From assembly GCA_964007475.1 (NCBI GenBank), contig CAXFZM010000075.1, positions 36,001 through 100,000 of the forward strand: a stretch of 64,000 bases of DNA. The letters are read 5' to 3'. The first letter of the stretch is position 1. Each line of letters starts with the position of its first letter. Both the position numbers and the translations under genes were made by a program. The DNA comes from Hybos culiciformis (Eukaryota > Arthropoda > Insecta > Diptera > Hybotidae). Of the stretch, positions 45,419-64,000 are shown in pieces. The notes below the pieces were generated by a model. That model did not search any database, was not told where the DNA came from, and saw nothing but the letters and a program-made list of their open reading frames with translations.

Positions 45419-46105
45419 TATTAATTTATTAGAACATTCAATAATTCTAAGCTTAAGTATTATAAAAGAATAGATTGGAAAGAGAACATGAATAATTCCA
45501 AAACTACAATTTTGATTAAACCAATCAAAATTGTAGGTGGAGTAAGAAAATAACCAAAAGTGCATAATTGACACTTTTGGTGATTTTGAATAAAATAATT
45601 AATTGAATGAAATAAGATATTTAAAATTATATTGAAGACAGGAAAATGCTACAACTGTATAGCTCGGGGATTTAGGAAAAGATAAGTACATATAGAAAAT
45701 TAGAGGTAAGTATGAAGTCAGGAAAAAGGGTGCAACAGTATGTTCAACTGTGTGTAATTATAACAATTGTACAAGTACAAGTAAGTAAGTAAGTAAGTAA
45801 ACAATCCTAATTAATATAAATATTTGGGAATCCATGACAAAATCTTACTTCATCAGTATTATACTTTTGCTTGTCACAAATAAAAACGAATTTTAATTTC
45901 TTTTTAAAATTTCAAAACTTGACAACAAATAAGAGAATTTTTCCTAATGTAAGTATTTTAATTGAGGCTATGGGATCATTAGTGGACAAGTGAGAATTCA
46001 TTATTTAGAAATACAAGCGATTTGATTTAAAAAATCGAAAGCAAAAATTATTATAAACTTTATAATCCAAAGAACGTTTTGAAAATTTTTTTTTTTTTGT
46101 TGTGA
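45419..46105. other. Non-coding DNA with two perfect hairpins and a GTAA repeat
   Basis: A 14-bp perfect stem (CTACAATTTTGATT, 45504-45536, 5-base loop) and a 10-bp stem (ACCAAAAGTG, 45553-45581, 9-base loop) lie 17 bases apart. A (GTAA)5-6 repeat is at about 45778-45801. No gene is seen. Confidence 0.6.
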
Positions 46106-47100
46106 ATGAAAACAGACAAAATTACTTTCAATAATTTTTATCAACAAAAACTCCGTCTTAACGACGAAACACCAGTTTATATTAAAAATTACCGTATACC
46201 CCATACTCATAAGGAGATAATTACTAAAGAAGTTGAAAAACTTCTAGAGCAAGACATTATAGAACCTTCCGCTTCGGAATATAATAGCCCAGTGCTATTA
46301 GTTCCTAAAAAATCATTACCTGACAGCAAAGACAATCGCTGGAGACGGGTAATAGACCGATAAATATCCCTTGCCAAGAATTGAAGACATCCTAGATCAA
46401 TTGGGCAGAGCCAAATATTTTTCAAGTTTAGATCTTATACAAGGCTTTCTTCAAGTAGAATTCGACGAAAATTCACGGGACATAACTTCCTTTTCCACCG
46501 AAAACGGCTCTTTTAGGTTCAAACGCCTGTTTTTTGGGCTTAAAATAGCCCCAAATTCATTTCAAAGAATGATGTCCATGGCTTTTTCAGGTTTAACACA
46601 CTCAAAAGCTTTCCTATACATGGATGATCTCATTATAATTGGTTGTTCGGAAAACCATATGCTTAAAAATCTTGAAGAAGTTTTCTCCATTTGTCGAGAT
46701 GTAAATCTCAAACTTCACCCCGACAAGTGTCGATTTTTCCAACATGACGTGACTTTCTTAGGGCATAAGTGCACAGACCACGGAATACTGCCAGACGACA
46801 CAAAATTCGACAAAATTTTAAATTATCCTAGACCACACGACGCTGACTCAGCGAGACGATTTGTGGGTTTCGTATACTATTACAGACGCTTCGTACCAAT
46901 ATTCTCGGAGTATTCATATCACTTAACTCGGTTGATACGGAAAAATGTACCATTTTTATGGACGGATTTATGCGAAAAATCTTTTCAATATTTAAGAAAT
47001 TATCTTTTGAAAACGCCAATTCTACAATACCCTAATTTTGATAAACTTTTTTGCATCACTACGGATGCCAGTAAAATCTCATGTGACGCAATTCTAAGTG
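46106..47100 (+). pseudogene. Second gypsy-type pol relic (RT to RNase H start)
   Basis: 46106-46363 reads the RT N-terminus ('EKLLEQDIIEPSASEYNSPVLLVPKK'). At about 46355 some dozen codons of the 'VIDYRxLN' region are missing, giving a stop. From 46371 the frame resumes with 'PRIEDILDQLGRAKYFSSLDL', 'FKRLFFGLKIAPNSFQRMM', 'AFLYMDDLII' (catalytic YMDD intact) and 'VGFVYYYRRF', then the start of RNase H ('ITTDASKIS') near 47060. It ends abruptly at about 47100. No LTRs, protease or integrase are seen nearby. The sequence is clearly distinct from the element at 2257-10752. Confidence 0.9.
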
Positions 47101-47413
47101 GTGTGTCCAACTCCGATAATCGAGTAACCGAGTACTCGTCGATTTTCAGGATTTTCCAATTACTCGGTGAACCGGTTAATTTCATCGAGTAATCGAGTAG
47201 TTAGTTTTTAGTTATCTTTTAAGCAAAATAAACAAATATTTTAACATTTCCTAATAAACATTGGAATTTTGGTACACGGATTCCGTGCAAAAATGTTTTA
47301 CGTCCTTTACGACAACAAAAACACACGAAAACACTGGATATTTGGGCTTGGATAAAGAATTCAGCTTCTATAACAATAAAGGCATAAATTCCGTACAACT
47401 AGAAAGGTTGTAC
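47101..47413. other. Non-coding sequence with TCGAGTAA words
   Basis: Repeated and inverted TCGAGTAACCGAGTACTCG/TCGAGTAATCGAGTAG words at 47120-47200 suggest the end of an inverted-repeat element that broke the gypsy relic. The other end was not found. The rest is unrecognised. Confidence 0.45.
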
Positions 47414-47546
47414 TTTATTTATTTATTTATTTATTTATTTATTTTAAATGCTTAATACAAGCGAATACAACTTAATGATAATAAAATTAAATTAAATATA
47501 TGTACAATCAATTTGATAAGTTATTTACTATTAAATAATGCATCAC

Positions 47547-50415
47547 TTAGTTCGAATTAATTAAAAAATTATGATAAAATTTACTTTTAAAAGAAGGACT
47601 TTCGAAAACGTATAATTGAAGAAGGAAATGGTATCGGTTATAAATTTTGAATACGGAGTTAAGTGGGCTATATTGACCATAATTGGTTCTGGAAAATTGA
47701 ATACTAATGACATCAAAATTTCTAAGAGTTCTTGAGGGCGCATTGAAAAAAAGATTAGACATTAAACAGCTACTTGTCGTTTTTCCTTCGATGACTTTAT
47801 GGATAAAGCTGAACGACAAATAAGCTCTTCTATTCTCCAGACTTGGGAGATTTAGAAGTTGAAGTCTGTCAGCGTATGGAGGTAAATTTAAATTATCCTG
47901 CCAATTGAGTCGCCTTAAAGCGAAACAAAAGAAATTTTTTTGAACTGATTCCAATCTAGATATATGAGCTGCGTAGAATGGATTCCAGACTTGGCAAGAA
48001 TATTCCAAAGTGGGTTGAACAAAAGAAGAATATAAAAGTTTCATAACATTTGGGTAATTGAATTGTTTAGATTGCCTCTTGATAAAACCAAGAACACGCA
48101 GAGCCTTACTTGTAAGAAAATCGATATGTTTAACAAAATTCAACTTTTCATCCAACAAAACTCCGAGATCAGTGGTCTCTACTTCTCTTGTTAAAGAAGA
48201 GGATCCAACACTGTATTGAAAATCAAAAATGTTTTTCTTTCTAAAGAATGACATTGAGTGACACTTATTAACGTTTAAATGAAGATTATTTGAGGTACAC
48301 CAATTGCTAAATGATTCAACATCATTTTGCAAGTCAATGCAATCAGAATAACAAGTTATGGGCTTGAATATTTTGGCATGATCTGCGTAAATAAGAACTT
48401 CAGATGACTTTAGTATATTTGGAAGATCATTTATAAATAAAATAAAGAAAATAGGACCAAGGTGGCTACCTTGTGGGACACCACAATTCACCAAAAACGG
48501 TGCTGATAAGAAGTTATTAAAAGAAACCTGATAATAACGATTAGATAAGTAATCATAAATCCAATTAACAAAAGCTGAATGAAAACCCATTTTGTCCAAT
48601 TTACAAATTAGTGTTTTGTGGCATAATTTGTCAAAGGCTTTCGAAAAATCTGTGAAAATACAGTCGACATAATTTCCGGAAAGAAATTTACTATTACAAA
48701 AAGACGTAAAGTCTAAAAGGTTAGTGGTAGTTGACTTCCCACGAACGAAACCATGTTGTCTATCAGAAATAATAGGCTTGATGAAAAATTGTAGGTTGTC
48801 AGAAATAATTGACTCAAATAGTTTAGACAAGGAAGATAGTTGGGCGATGGGCCTGTAATTCTGAATATGTGCTTTATTGGATTTTTTATGAAGTGGAATA
48901 ATATAGGATATTTTCCAAATATTAGGGAAGCAACATGAAGAAATAGACATATTAAATAGAATATAAACTGGTTCAATTAATTTATCCATACATTCCATCA
49001 AGGAAACGGTAGGAATACCATCTGGTCCTACTGTGTTTGATTTTTTTAATTTCTGAATATGTTTGGAGATTTCATTTTTAGATATATATGAATTAAAATT
49101 TGAAAAAAAAGAATATGAGTTGACAGAGTCAACTTGAGGCGAACGCGAAGTAGGGACGGCCTCAAAAGAAGATTTGAAGAAATCAGCGAAGAGATTAGCA
49201 ATAATATAGTTATTGTCACTACAGACATCATTGTAATGGAGAGTTGTTGGATATGAAGAAGAACCTTTTTCTAAGTTAACAAAGTTCCAGAATTGTTTTG
49301 GATCTAACTTGAGATTATTTTCCAGATTTAACAAATAGAATGGCAGTTAATAGAAAGCCTTCGAAAATCATCCTTTATACACAAATATTGACCAATTGTA
49401 CATTCACTCCTATCACTACAATATGCTTTCCATAACATATTACGCTTGTTTCTGAGAGATCTCAACTTATCAGTATACCACGGCGGGGAGAAATTACGAA
49501 TGCGATTAGATTTGAATGGTACGTACTCAATAAACAATTTGAAAATAATAGAGTAGAATTCTTTAGTAGCCTGCTCCATGTTTTCAGAATGTAAAAAACT
49601 CCAATCTAAAAGATTGAGAGAGTTATTCATTCCCACATAATCGGCTTTACTGAAATTAAAGGAATAATTGTTTTCCAGCATTAATTCATTCAAATAATGA
49701 TCAATATCTAGGCTAATAAGAAGAGAAGGATGGTGGTTTTCCTCCGGCAGCAATGAATCTGCACAATGAGTAATTAAAATAGAAGACAAATTTATAGAAA
49801 AAACGAGATATATTTACCATTCACATTTTTAATTGAAGAATTTTGTTCAAAATTGAGTGACAACAAATGATCAGTTAAGATGGATTCAACTGAACATGAA
49901 GAAGTAGGATAAAAACTGTCGCATTCACGATCAACGACCCAAGCAGTCGCAGACAAGTTGAAATCTCACAAAAACAGTACTCTATCCGAGTCAGAAATAA
50001 TATCACTAAAAAATAGAGTGAGTTAATCAAGCTAAGGTGTAAATTTTTCCTAGCACCACCTGTTTTAGATGGTAAATAAACAGATAAAATATACAAACAA
50101 AATTGTAAAGCTTAACCTTAACACATAAAATTTCTAAATCATCAGCAGGAATCAAAATTCTCTCAGAATCAAAGCAGCTTTTCACAGCTACTGCAATTCC
50201 ACCACCAACTGTGGTTGCATCACTACCCTGATGACGATCGCGTCTGAATAGATTATATGACGGAGAAACCATTTCCGATCAGTAAAATCGTTATTTAACC
50301 AAGTTTCCGTCAATATCAAAATATCATAGTCAGAATTACATGTAGAAGTGAACAAACAATTTGTTTTTGTCCTAAGACCATGCACATTTTGATAAAAAAT
50401 ATTTAGAAGCCTCAA
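47547..50415 (-). pseudogene. LINE A ORF2 (endonuclease/RT), inactivated
   Basis: Pieces 50415-50188, 50272-50027, 49789-49328 and 49334-47547 together match the 959-codon ORF2 of LINE B. The RT part (595 codons from 49334) is open and shows 'TVGPDGIP', 'SKAFDKLCH' and 'GVPQGSHLGP'. The catalytic box reads YADH: GAT CAT at 48378-48383 where LINE B has GAT GAC. Loss of one aspartate plus the frameshifts in the endonuclease part make it dead. Confidence 0.92.
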
Positions 50416-50808
50416 TTGTGGCGAGTTGTCTTTGGTTTTCGAAAATGGTTATTATTTTTTTCGCGGAATTCATGGCAAATTATATCGTCAGGCCAAAATT
50501 TTACGTCATTAATTACCCCAAAATCTTTGAACGAACAGAAAATCTTGAACGAAGCATATTCACTACAATATCTAGATCGTGTTGTCTCAATTTTCAGATA
50601 ATCAACAACGATTCTATTATTAATGTAAGAGTGTAGTGATGCAACAGTACAATTAGGGTTTACATTGGAGAGAAATAAACATTTTGTGTGTCTGGCTGCA
50701 CAAAGTTCAATGTCATCAAAATTGGTTTTGTTGTTATTGTTGTCATTGTTGATGTTGTCGTTCTTGTTGTTATTACTATCACCGCTGATGTTATTGCTAT
50801 TGTTATTT
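50412..50808 (-). pseudogene. LINE A ORF1 C-terminal part, Asn-rich, 5' end in the (CAA)n tract
   Basis: Reading AAC as Asn, the frame is open from the repeat tract through a degenerate Asn-rich stretch (about 50715-50808). It then gives a folded-looking part including a 'SFKDFGVINDVKFWPDDIICHEF' region, and ends in TGA at 50412-50414. The F-W-P spacing resembles the C-terminal domain of many insect LINE ORF1 proteins (baculovirus FP-like). The stop overlaps the ORF2 frame by four bases. The N-terminal part is absent or replaced by the repeat. Confidence 0.65.
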
Positions 50809-57562
<6,754 letters not shown>

Positions 57563-57691
57563 TTTTAAATGCTTAATACAAGCGAATAAAAAATATAATG
57601 ATATTAAAATTAAATATATATACAATTAATTTAATAAGGGATGTAAAAATATATACAAATCAGTAACATTTACTATTAAATAATGTATCCC

Positions 57692-60571
57692 TTAGTTTGA
57701 ATTATTCAAAATAGTATAATAAAATTTAATTTTAAAAGAAGGACTTTCGAAAACGTATAACTGAAGCAGGAATCGGTATCGGTTATAAATCTTGAATAGG
57801 GAGTTAAGTGGGCTATATTGACCATAATTGGTTCTGGAAAATTGAATACAAATGACATCAAAACTTCTAAGACTTCTTGAGGGCACATTGAAAAATAAGT
57901 TAGACATTAAACAGCTACTTGTCGTTTTTCCTTCGATGACTTTATGGATAAAGCTGAACGACAAATAAGCTCTTCTATTCTCCAGACTTGGGAAATTTAG
58001 AAGTTGAAGTCTGTGAGTGTATGGAGGTAGATTCAAATTATCCTGCCAATTGAGGCGCCTTAAAGCGAAACGAAGGAAATTTTTTTGAACCGATTCCAAT
58101 CTAGAGATATGAGTAGCGTAGAATGGATTCCAGACCTGGCAAGAATATTCCAATATGGGACGAACAAAAGAAGAATATAGAAGCTTCATAACATATGGAT
58201 CATTGAATTGTTTAGATTGCCTCTTGATAAAACCAAGAACACGCAGTGCCTTACTTGTAACAAAATCGATATGTTTAATAAAATTCAACTTTTCATCCAA
58301 CAAAACTCCAAGATCAGTGGTCTCTACTTCCCTTGTTAAAGTAGAGGATCCAACACTGTATTGAAAATCAAAAATGTTCTTCTTTCTACAGAATGACATT
58401 GAGTGACACTTATTAACGTTTAATTGAAGATTATTTGAGGTACACCAATTACAAAATGATTCGATATCATTTTGCAAGTCAATGCAGTCGGAATAACTAG
58501 TTATGGACTTGAAAATTTTTGCGTCATCTGCGTAAATAAGAACTTCAGATGAATTTAATATATTTGGAAGATCATTTATAAATAAAATAAAGAAAATAGG
58601 ACCAAGATGACTACCTTGTGGAACACCACAATTTACCAAAAACGGTGCTGATAAGAAGTTATTAAAAGAAACTTGATAATAACGATTAGATAAGTAACCA
58701 TATATCCAATCGACAAAAGCTGAATGACAGCCCATTTTGTTCAATTTACAAATTAGGGTTTTGTGGCATAATTTGTCAAAAGCTTTCGAAAAATCTGTAA
58801 AAATACAGTCGACATAATTTCCGGAAAGAAATTTACTATTACAAAAAGACGTAAAGTCTAAAAGGTTAGTGGTAGTTGACTTCCCACGAACGAAACCATG
58901 TTGTCTATCAGAAATAATAGGCTTGATGAAAAATTGAAGGTTGTCAGAAATAATTAACTCAAATAGTTTAGGCAAACAAGATAGTCGGGCGATAGGCCTA
59001 TAATTCTGAATATGTGCTTTATTGGATTTTTTATGAAGTGGAATAATATAGGATATTTTCCAAATATTAGGGAAGCAACATAAAGAAATAGACATATTAA
59101 ATAGAATATAAAGTGGTTCAATTAATTTATCTACACATTCCATCAAGAAAACGGTAGGAATGCCATCCGGTCCTACTGTGTTTGATTTTTTTAATTTCTG
59201 GATATGTTTGGAGATTTCAGTTTTAGATATATACGAATTAAAATTTGAAAGAAAAGAATATGAGTTGACAGAGTCAACTTGAGGCGAACGCGAAGTAGGG
59301 ACGGCCTCAAAAGAAGATTTGAAGAAATCAGCGAAGAGATTAGCAATAATATAATTATTATCACTACTGACATCATTGTAATGGAGAGTTGTTGGATATG
59401 AAGAAGAACCTCTTTTTAAGTTAACAAAGTTCCAGAATTGTTTTGGATCTAACTTGAGATCATTTTCTAGATTTAGCAAATAGTTAGAATGGCAGTTAAT
59501 AGAAAGCCTTCGAAAATCCTCCTTTATACACAAATATTGACCAAGTGTATATTCACTCCTATCACTACAATATGTTTTCCATAACATATTACGCTTGTTT
59601 CTGAGAGATCTCAACTCATCAGTATACCACGGCGGGGAGAAATTACGAATGCGATTAGATTTGAATGGTACGTACTCAATAAACAATTTGAAAATAATAG
59701 AGTAGAATTCTTTAGTTAGCTGTTCCATGTTTTGAGATTGTAAAAAACTCCAATCTAAAAGACTGAGAGAGTTATTCATTCCTACATAATCGGCTTTACT
59801 AAAATTAAAGGAATAATTGTTTTCCACCATTAGTTCATTCGGAGAATGACCAATATCTAGACTAATAACAAGAGAAGGATGGTGGTTTTCCTCCGGCAGC
59901 AATGAATCTGCACAATGAGTAATTAAAATAGAAGACAAATTTATAGAAAAAACAAGATCTAATTGTTTATCATTCACATTTTTAACTGAAGAATTTTGTT
60001 CAAAATTGAGTGACAACAAATGATCAGTTAAGATGGATTCAACTGAACATGAAGATGTAGGATAAAAACAGTCGCATTCAGGATCAACGAGCCAAGCAGT
60101 CGCAGACAAGTTGAAATCTCCCAAAAACAATACTCTATCTGATTCAGAAATAATATCACTAAAAAAATCAAGTGAGTTAATCAAGCTAAGGTGTAAATTT
60201 TTTCTAGCATCACCTGTTTTAGCTGGTAAATATACAGCTAAAATATACAAACAAAAATTGGATAGCTTAACCTTAACACATAAAATTTCTAAATCATCAG
60301 CAGGGATCAAAATTCTCTCAGAATCAAAGCAGCCTTTCACAGCTACTGCAACTCCACCACCAACTGTGGTTGCATCACTACCCTGATGACGATCGCGTCT
60401 GTAAAGATTATATGACGGAGAAACCATTTCCGAGTCAGCAAAATCGCCATTTAACCAAGTTTCTGTCAATATCAAAATATCATAGTCAGAATTACACGTA
60501 GAAGTGAACAAACAATTTGTTTTTGTCCTAAGACCATGTACATTTTGATAAAAAACATTTAGAAGCCTCAA
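57692..60571 (-). CDS. LINE B ORF2: AP-like endonuclease and reverse transcriptase
   Basis: 959 open codons. Residues 1-235 are an apurinic-type endonuclease: QNVHGL near 9-14, Glu37 in LTETW, GDFN at 151-154 and an HHP motif at 230-232. RT covers roughly 400-730 with 'TVGPDGIP', 'FTDFSKAFDKL', 'GVPQGSHLGP' and catalytic YADD at 680-683. A C-terminal region with RRLNW and a YGQYSPLN-type block follows. The enzyme would nick target DNA and copy its own RNA. There is no ATG ahead of the endonuclease core: the frame opens at a TAA about 40 bases upstream, and the ORF1 stop overlaps at TTGA. Translation start is therefore unclear (TTG, reinitiation or frameshift). The position given is that TTG. 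Confidence 0.9.
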   Translation of the reverse strand: MRLLNVFYQNVHGLRTKTNCLFTSTCNSDYDILILTETWLNGDFADSEMVSPSYNLYRRDRHQGSDATTVGGGVAVAVKGCFDSERILIPADDLEILCVKVKLSNFCLYILAVYLPAKTGDARKNLHLSLINSLDFFSDIISESDRVLFLGDFNLSATAWLVDPECDCFYPTSSCSVESILTDHLLSLNFEQNSSVKNVNDKQLDLVFSINLSSILITHCADSLLPEENHHPSLVISLDIGHSPNELMVENNYSFNFSKADYVGMNNSLSLLDWSFLQSQNMEQLTKEFYSIIFKLFIEYVPFKSNRIRNFSPPWYTDELRSLRNKRNMLWKTYCSDRSEYTLGQYLCIKEDFRRLSINCHSNYLLNLENDLKLDPKQFWNFVNLKRGSSSYPTTLHYNDVSSDNNYIIANLFADFFKSSFEAVPTSRSPQVDSVNSYSFLSNFNSYISKTEISKHIQKLKKSNTVGPDGIPTVFLMECVDKLIEPLYILFNMSISLCCFPNIWKISYIIPLHKKSNKAHIQNYRPIARLSCLPKLFELIISDNLQFFIKPIISDRQHGFVRGKSTTTNLLDFTSFCNSKFLSGNYVDCIFTDFSKAFDKLCHKTLICKLNKMGCHSAFVDWIYGYLSNRYYQVSFNNFLSAPFLVNCGVPQGSHLGPIFFILFINDLPNILNSSEVLIYADDAKIFKSITSYSDCIDLQNDIESFCNWCTSNNLQLNVNKCHSMSFCRKKNIFDFQYSVGSSTLTREVETTDLGVLLDEKLNFIKHIDFVTSKALRVLGFIKRQSKQFNDPYVMKLLYSSFVRPILEYSCQVWNPFYATHISRLESVQKNFLRFALRRLNWQDNLNLPPYTHRLQLLNFPSLENRRAYLSFSFIHKVIEGKTTSSCLMSNLFFNVPSRSLRSFDVICIQFSRTNYGQYSPLNSLFKIYNRYRFLLQLYVFESPSFKIKFYYTILNNSN

Positions 60572-60890
60572 TTGTGGCGAGTTGTCTTTGGTTTTCGAAA
60601 ATGGTTATTATTTTTTTCGCGGAATTCATGGCAAATTATATCGTTTGGCCAAAATTTTTCGTCATTAATTACTTTGAAATCTTTGAATGAGCAGAAAACC
60701 TTAAACGAAGCATACTCACTACAATATCTAGATCGTGTTGTCTCAATTTTCAAATAATCAACAACGATTCTATTATTAATGTAACAGTGTAGTGATGCAA
60801 CAGTACAATTAAGGTTCACATTTGAAAGGAATAGACATTTTGTATGTCTAGCCGCACTAAGTTCGACATTATTAAAATTGCCGCTGCCGA
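60568..60890 (-). CDS. LINE B ORF1 C-terminal part (partial)
   Basis: Open from the (CAA)n tract (AAC frame, poly-Asn) through an Asn-containing linker to a 'SFKDFKVINDEKFWPNDIICHEF' region, ending TGA at 60568-60570. It matches LINE A ORF1 but the degenerate Asn-rich stretch is much shorter: the pure repeat begins only about 20 bases from the conserved part. ORF1 proteins of LINEs bind RNA; here only the C-terminal domain is in the window. The N-terminal part, if any, lies beyond 64000. Confidence 0.6.

Positions 60891-64000
<3,110 letters not shown>

Larger units (their letters stand above)
47414..50808 (-). mobile_element. LINE A, Jockey/CR1-like non-LTR retrotransposon, broken
   Basis: On the minus strand the order is Asn-rich ORF1 end, ORF2 (endonuclease and RT), a short 3' UTR and a (TAAA)8 tail at 47414-47445. 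The 5' side runs directly into the 6702-bp (CAA)n tract. It is closely similar to LINE B along its whole length. ORF2 has frameshifts near 50190, 49800-50050 and 49330 and a mutated catalytic site. Confidence 0.92.

Overview
The window is AT-rich eukaryotic DNA, almost certainly from an insect. It holds an env-bearing Ty3/gypsy (errantivirus-type) LTR element, a Penelope-like element, Jockey/CR1-like LINEs, tRNA-headed SINEs, many hAT-type MITEs, and a secreted two-exon chymotrypsin-fold protease gene. There are no bacterial genes, operons or CRISPR arrays. The species cannot be fixed from sequence alone; an insect is most likely, perhaps a fly or midge.

Layout. 1-2252 is a decayed LINE relic in a dispersed repeat, ending in a hAT-like terminus. 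2257-10752 is a complete-structure LTR retrotransposon on the minus strand: LTRs, tRNA-Ser-type primer binding site, gag, protease, RT, RNase H, integrase, env, polypurine tract, and an ATAT target duplication. Its genes are broken, and env carries two later MITE insertions (a 553-bp near-perfect foldback with 9-bp TSD and a 935-bp hAT MITE with 8-bp TSD).

9580-40315 is a head-to-tail duplication of a ~15-kb segment: unit 1 is 9580-25323 and unit 2 is 25324-40315. Each unit carries the LTR element 5' end, the LINE relic, a three-deep nest of MITEs, SINE-like segments, further hAT elements, one serine protease gene and part of the Penelope-like element. Because the units are so similar, insertions and deletions can be ordered in time. 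A 788-bp hAT element is present only in unit 1, with its exact empty site in unit 2. The unit 2 protease has an intact start and a full 244-codon frame; the unit 1 copy has ATT where the start codon should be.

39950-45418 is a Penelope-like element (RT plus GIY-YIG endonuclease) with an inverted partial copy fused at its 5' side, and a hammerhead-ribozyme-like motif in each arm. 46106-47100 is a second gypsy pol relic. From 47414 to the end are two LINEs in the same orientation, head to tail, each preceded at its 5' side by a very long pure (CAA)n tract (written (TTG)n on +): 6702 bp between the LINEs and at least 3110 bp running off the window. The right-hand LINE has an open 959-codon endonuclease/RT frame; the left one is broken and lost a catalytic aspartate.

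The protease is the only ordinary host gene seen. The rest is a record of mobile-element insertion, nesting and microsatellite growth. The most unusual parts are the LINE/(CAA)n array, the datable nested MITEs, and the ribozyme-like motifs of the Penelope-like element.
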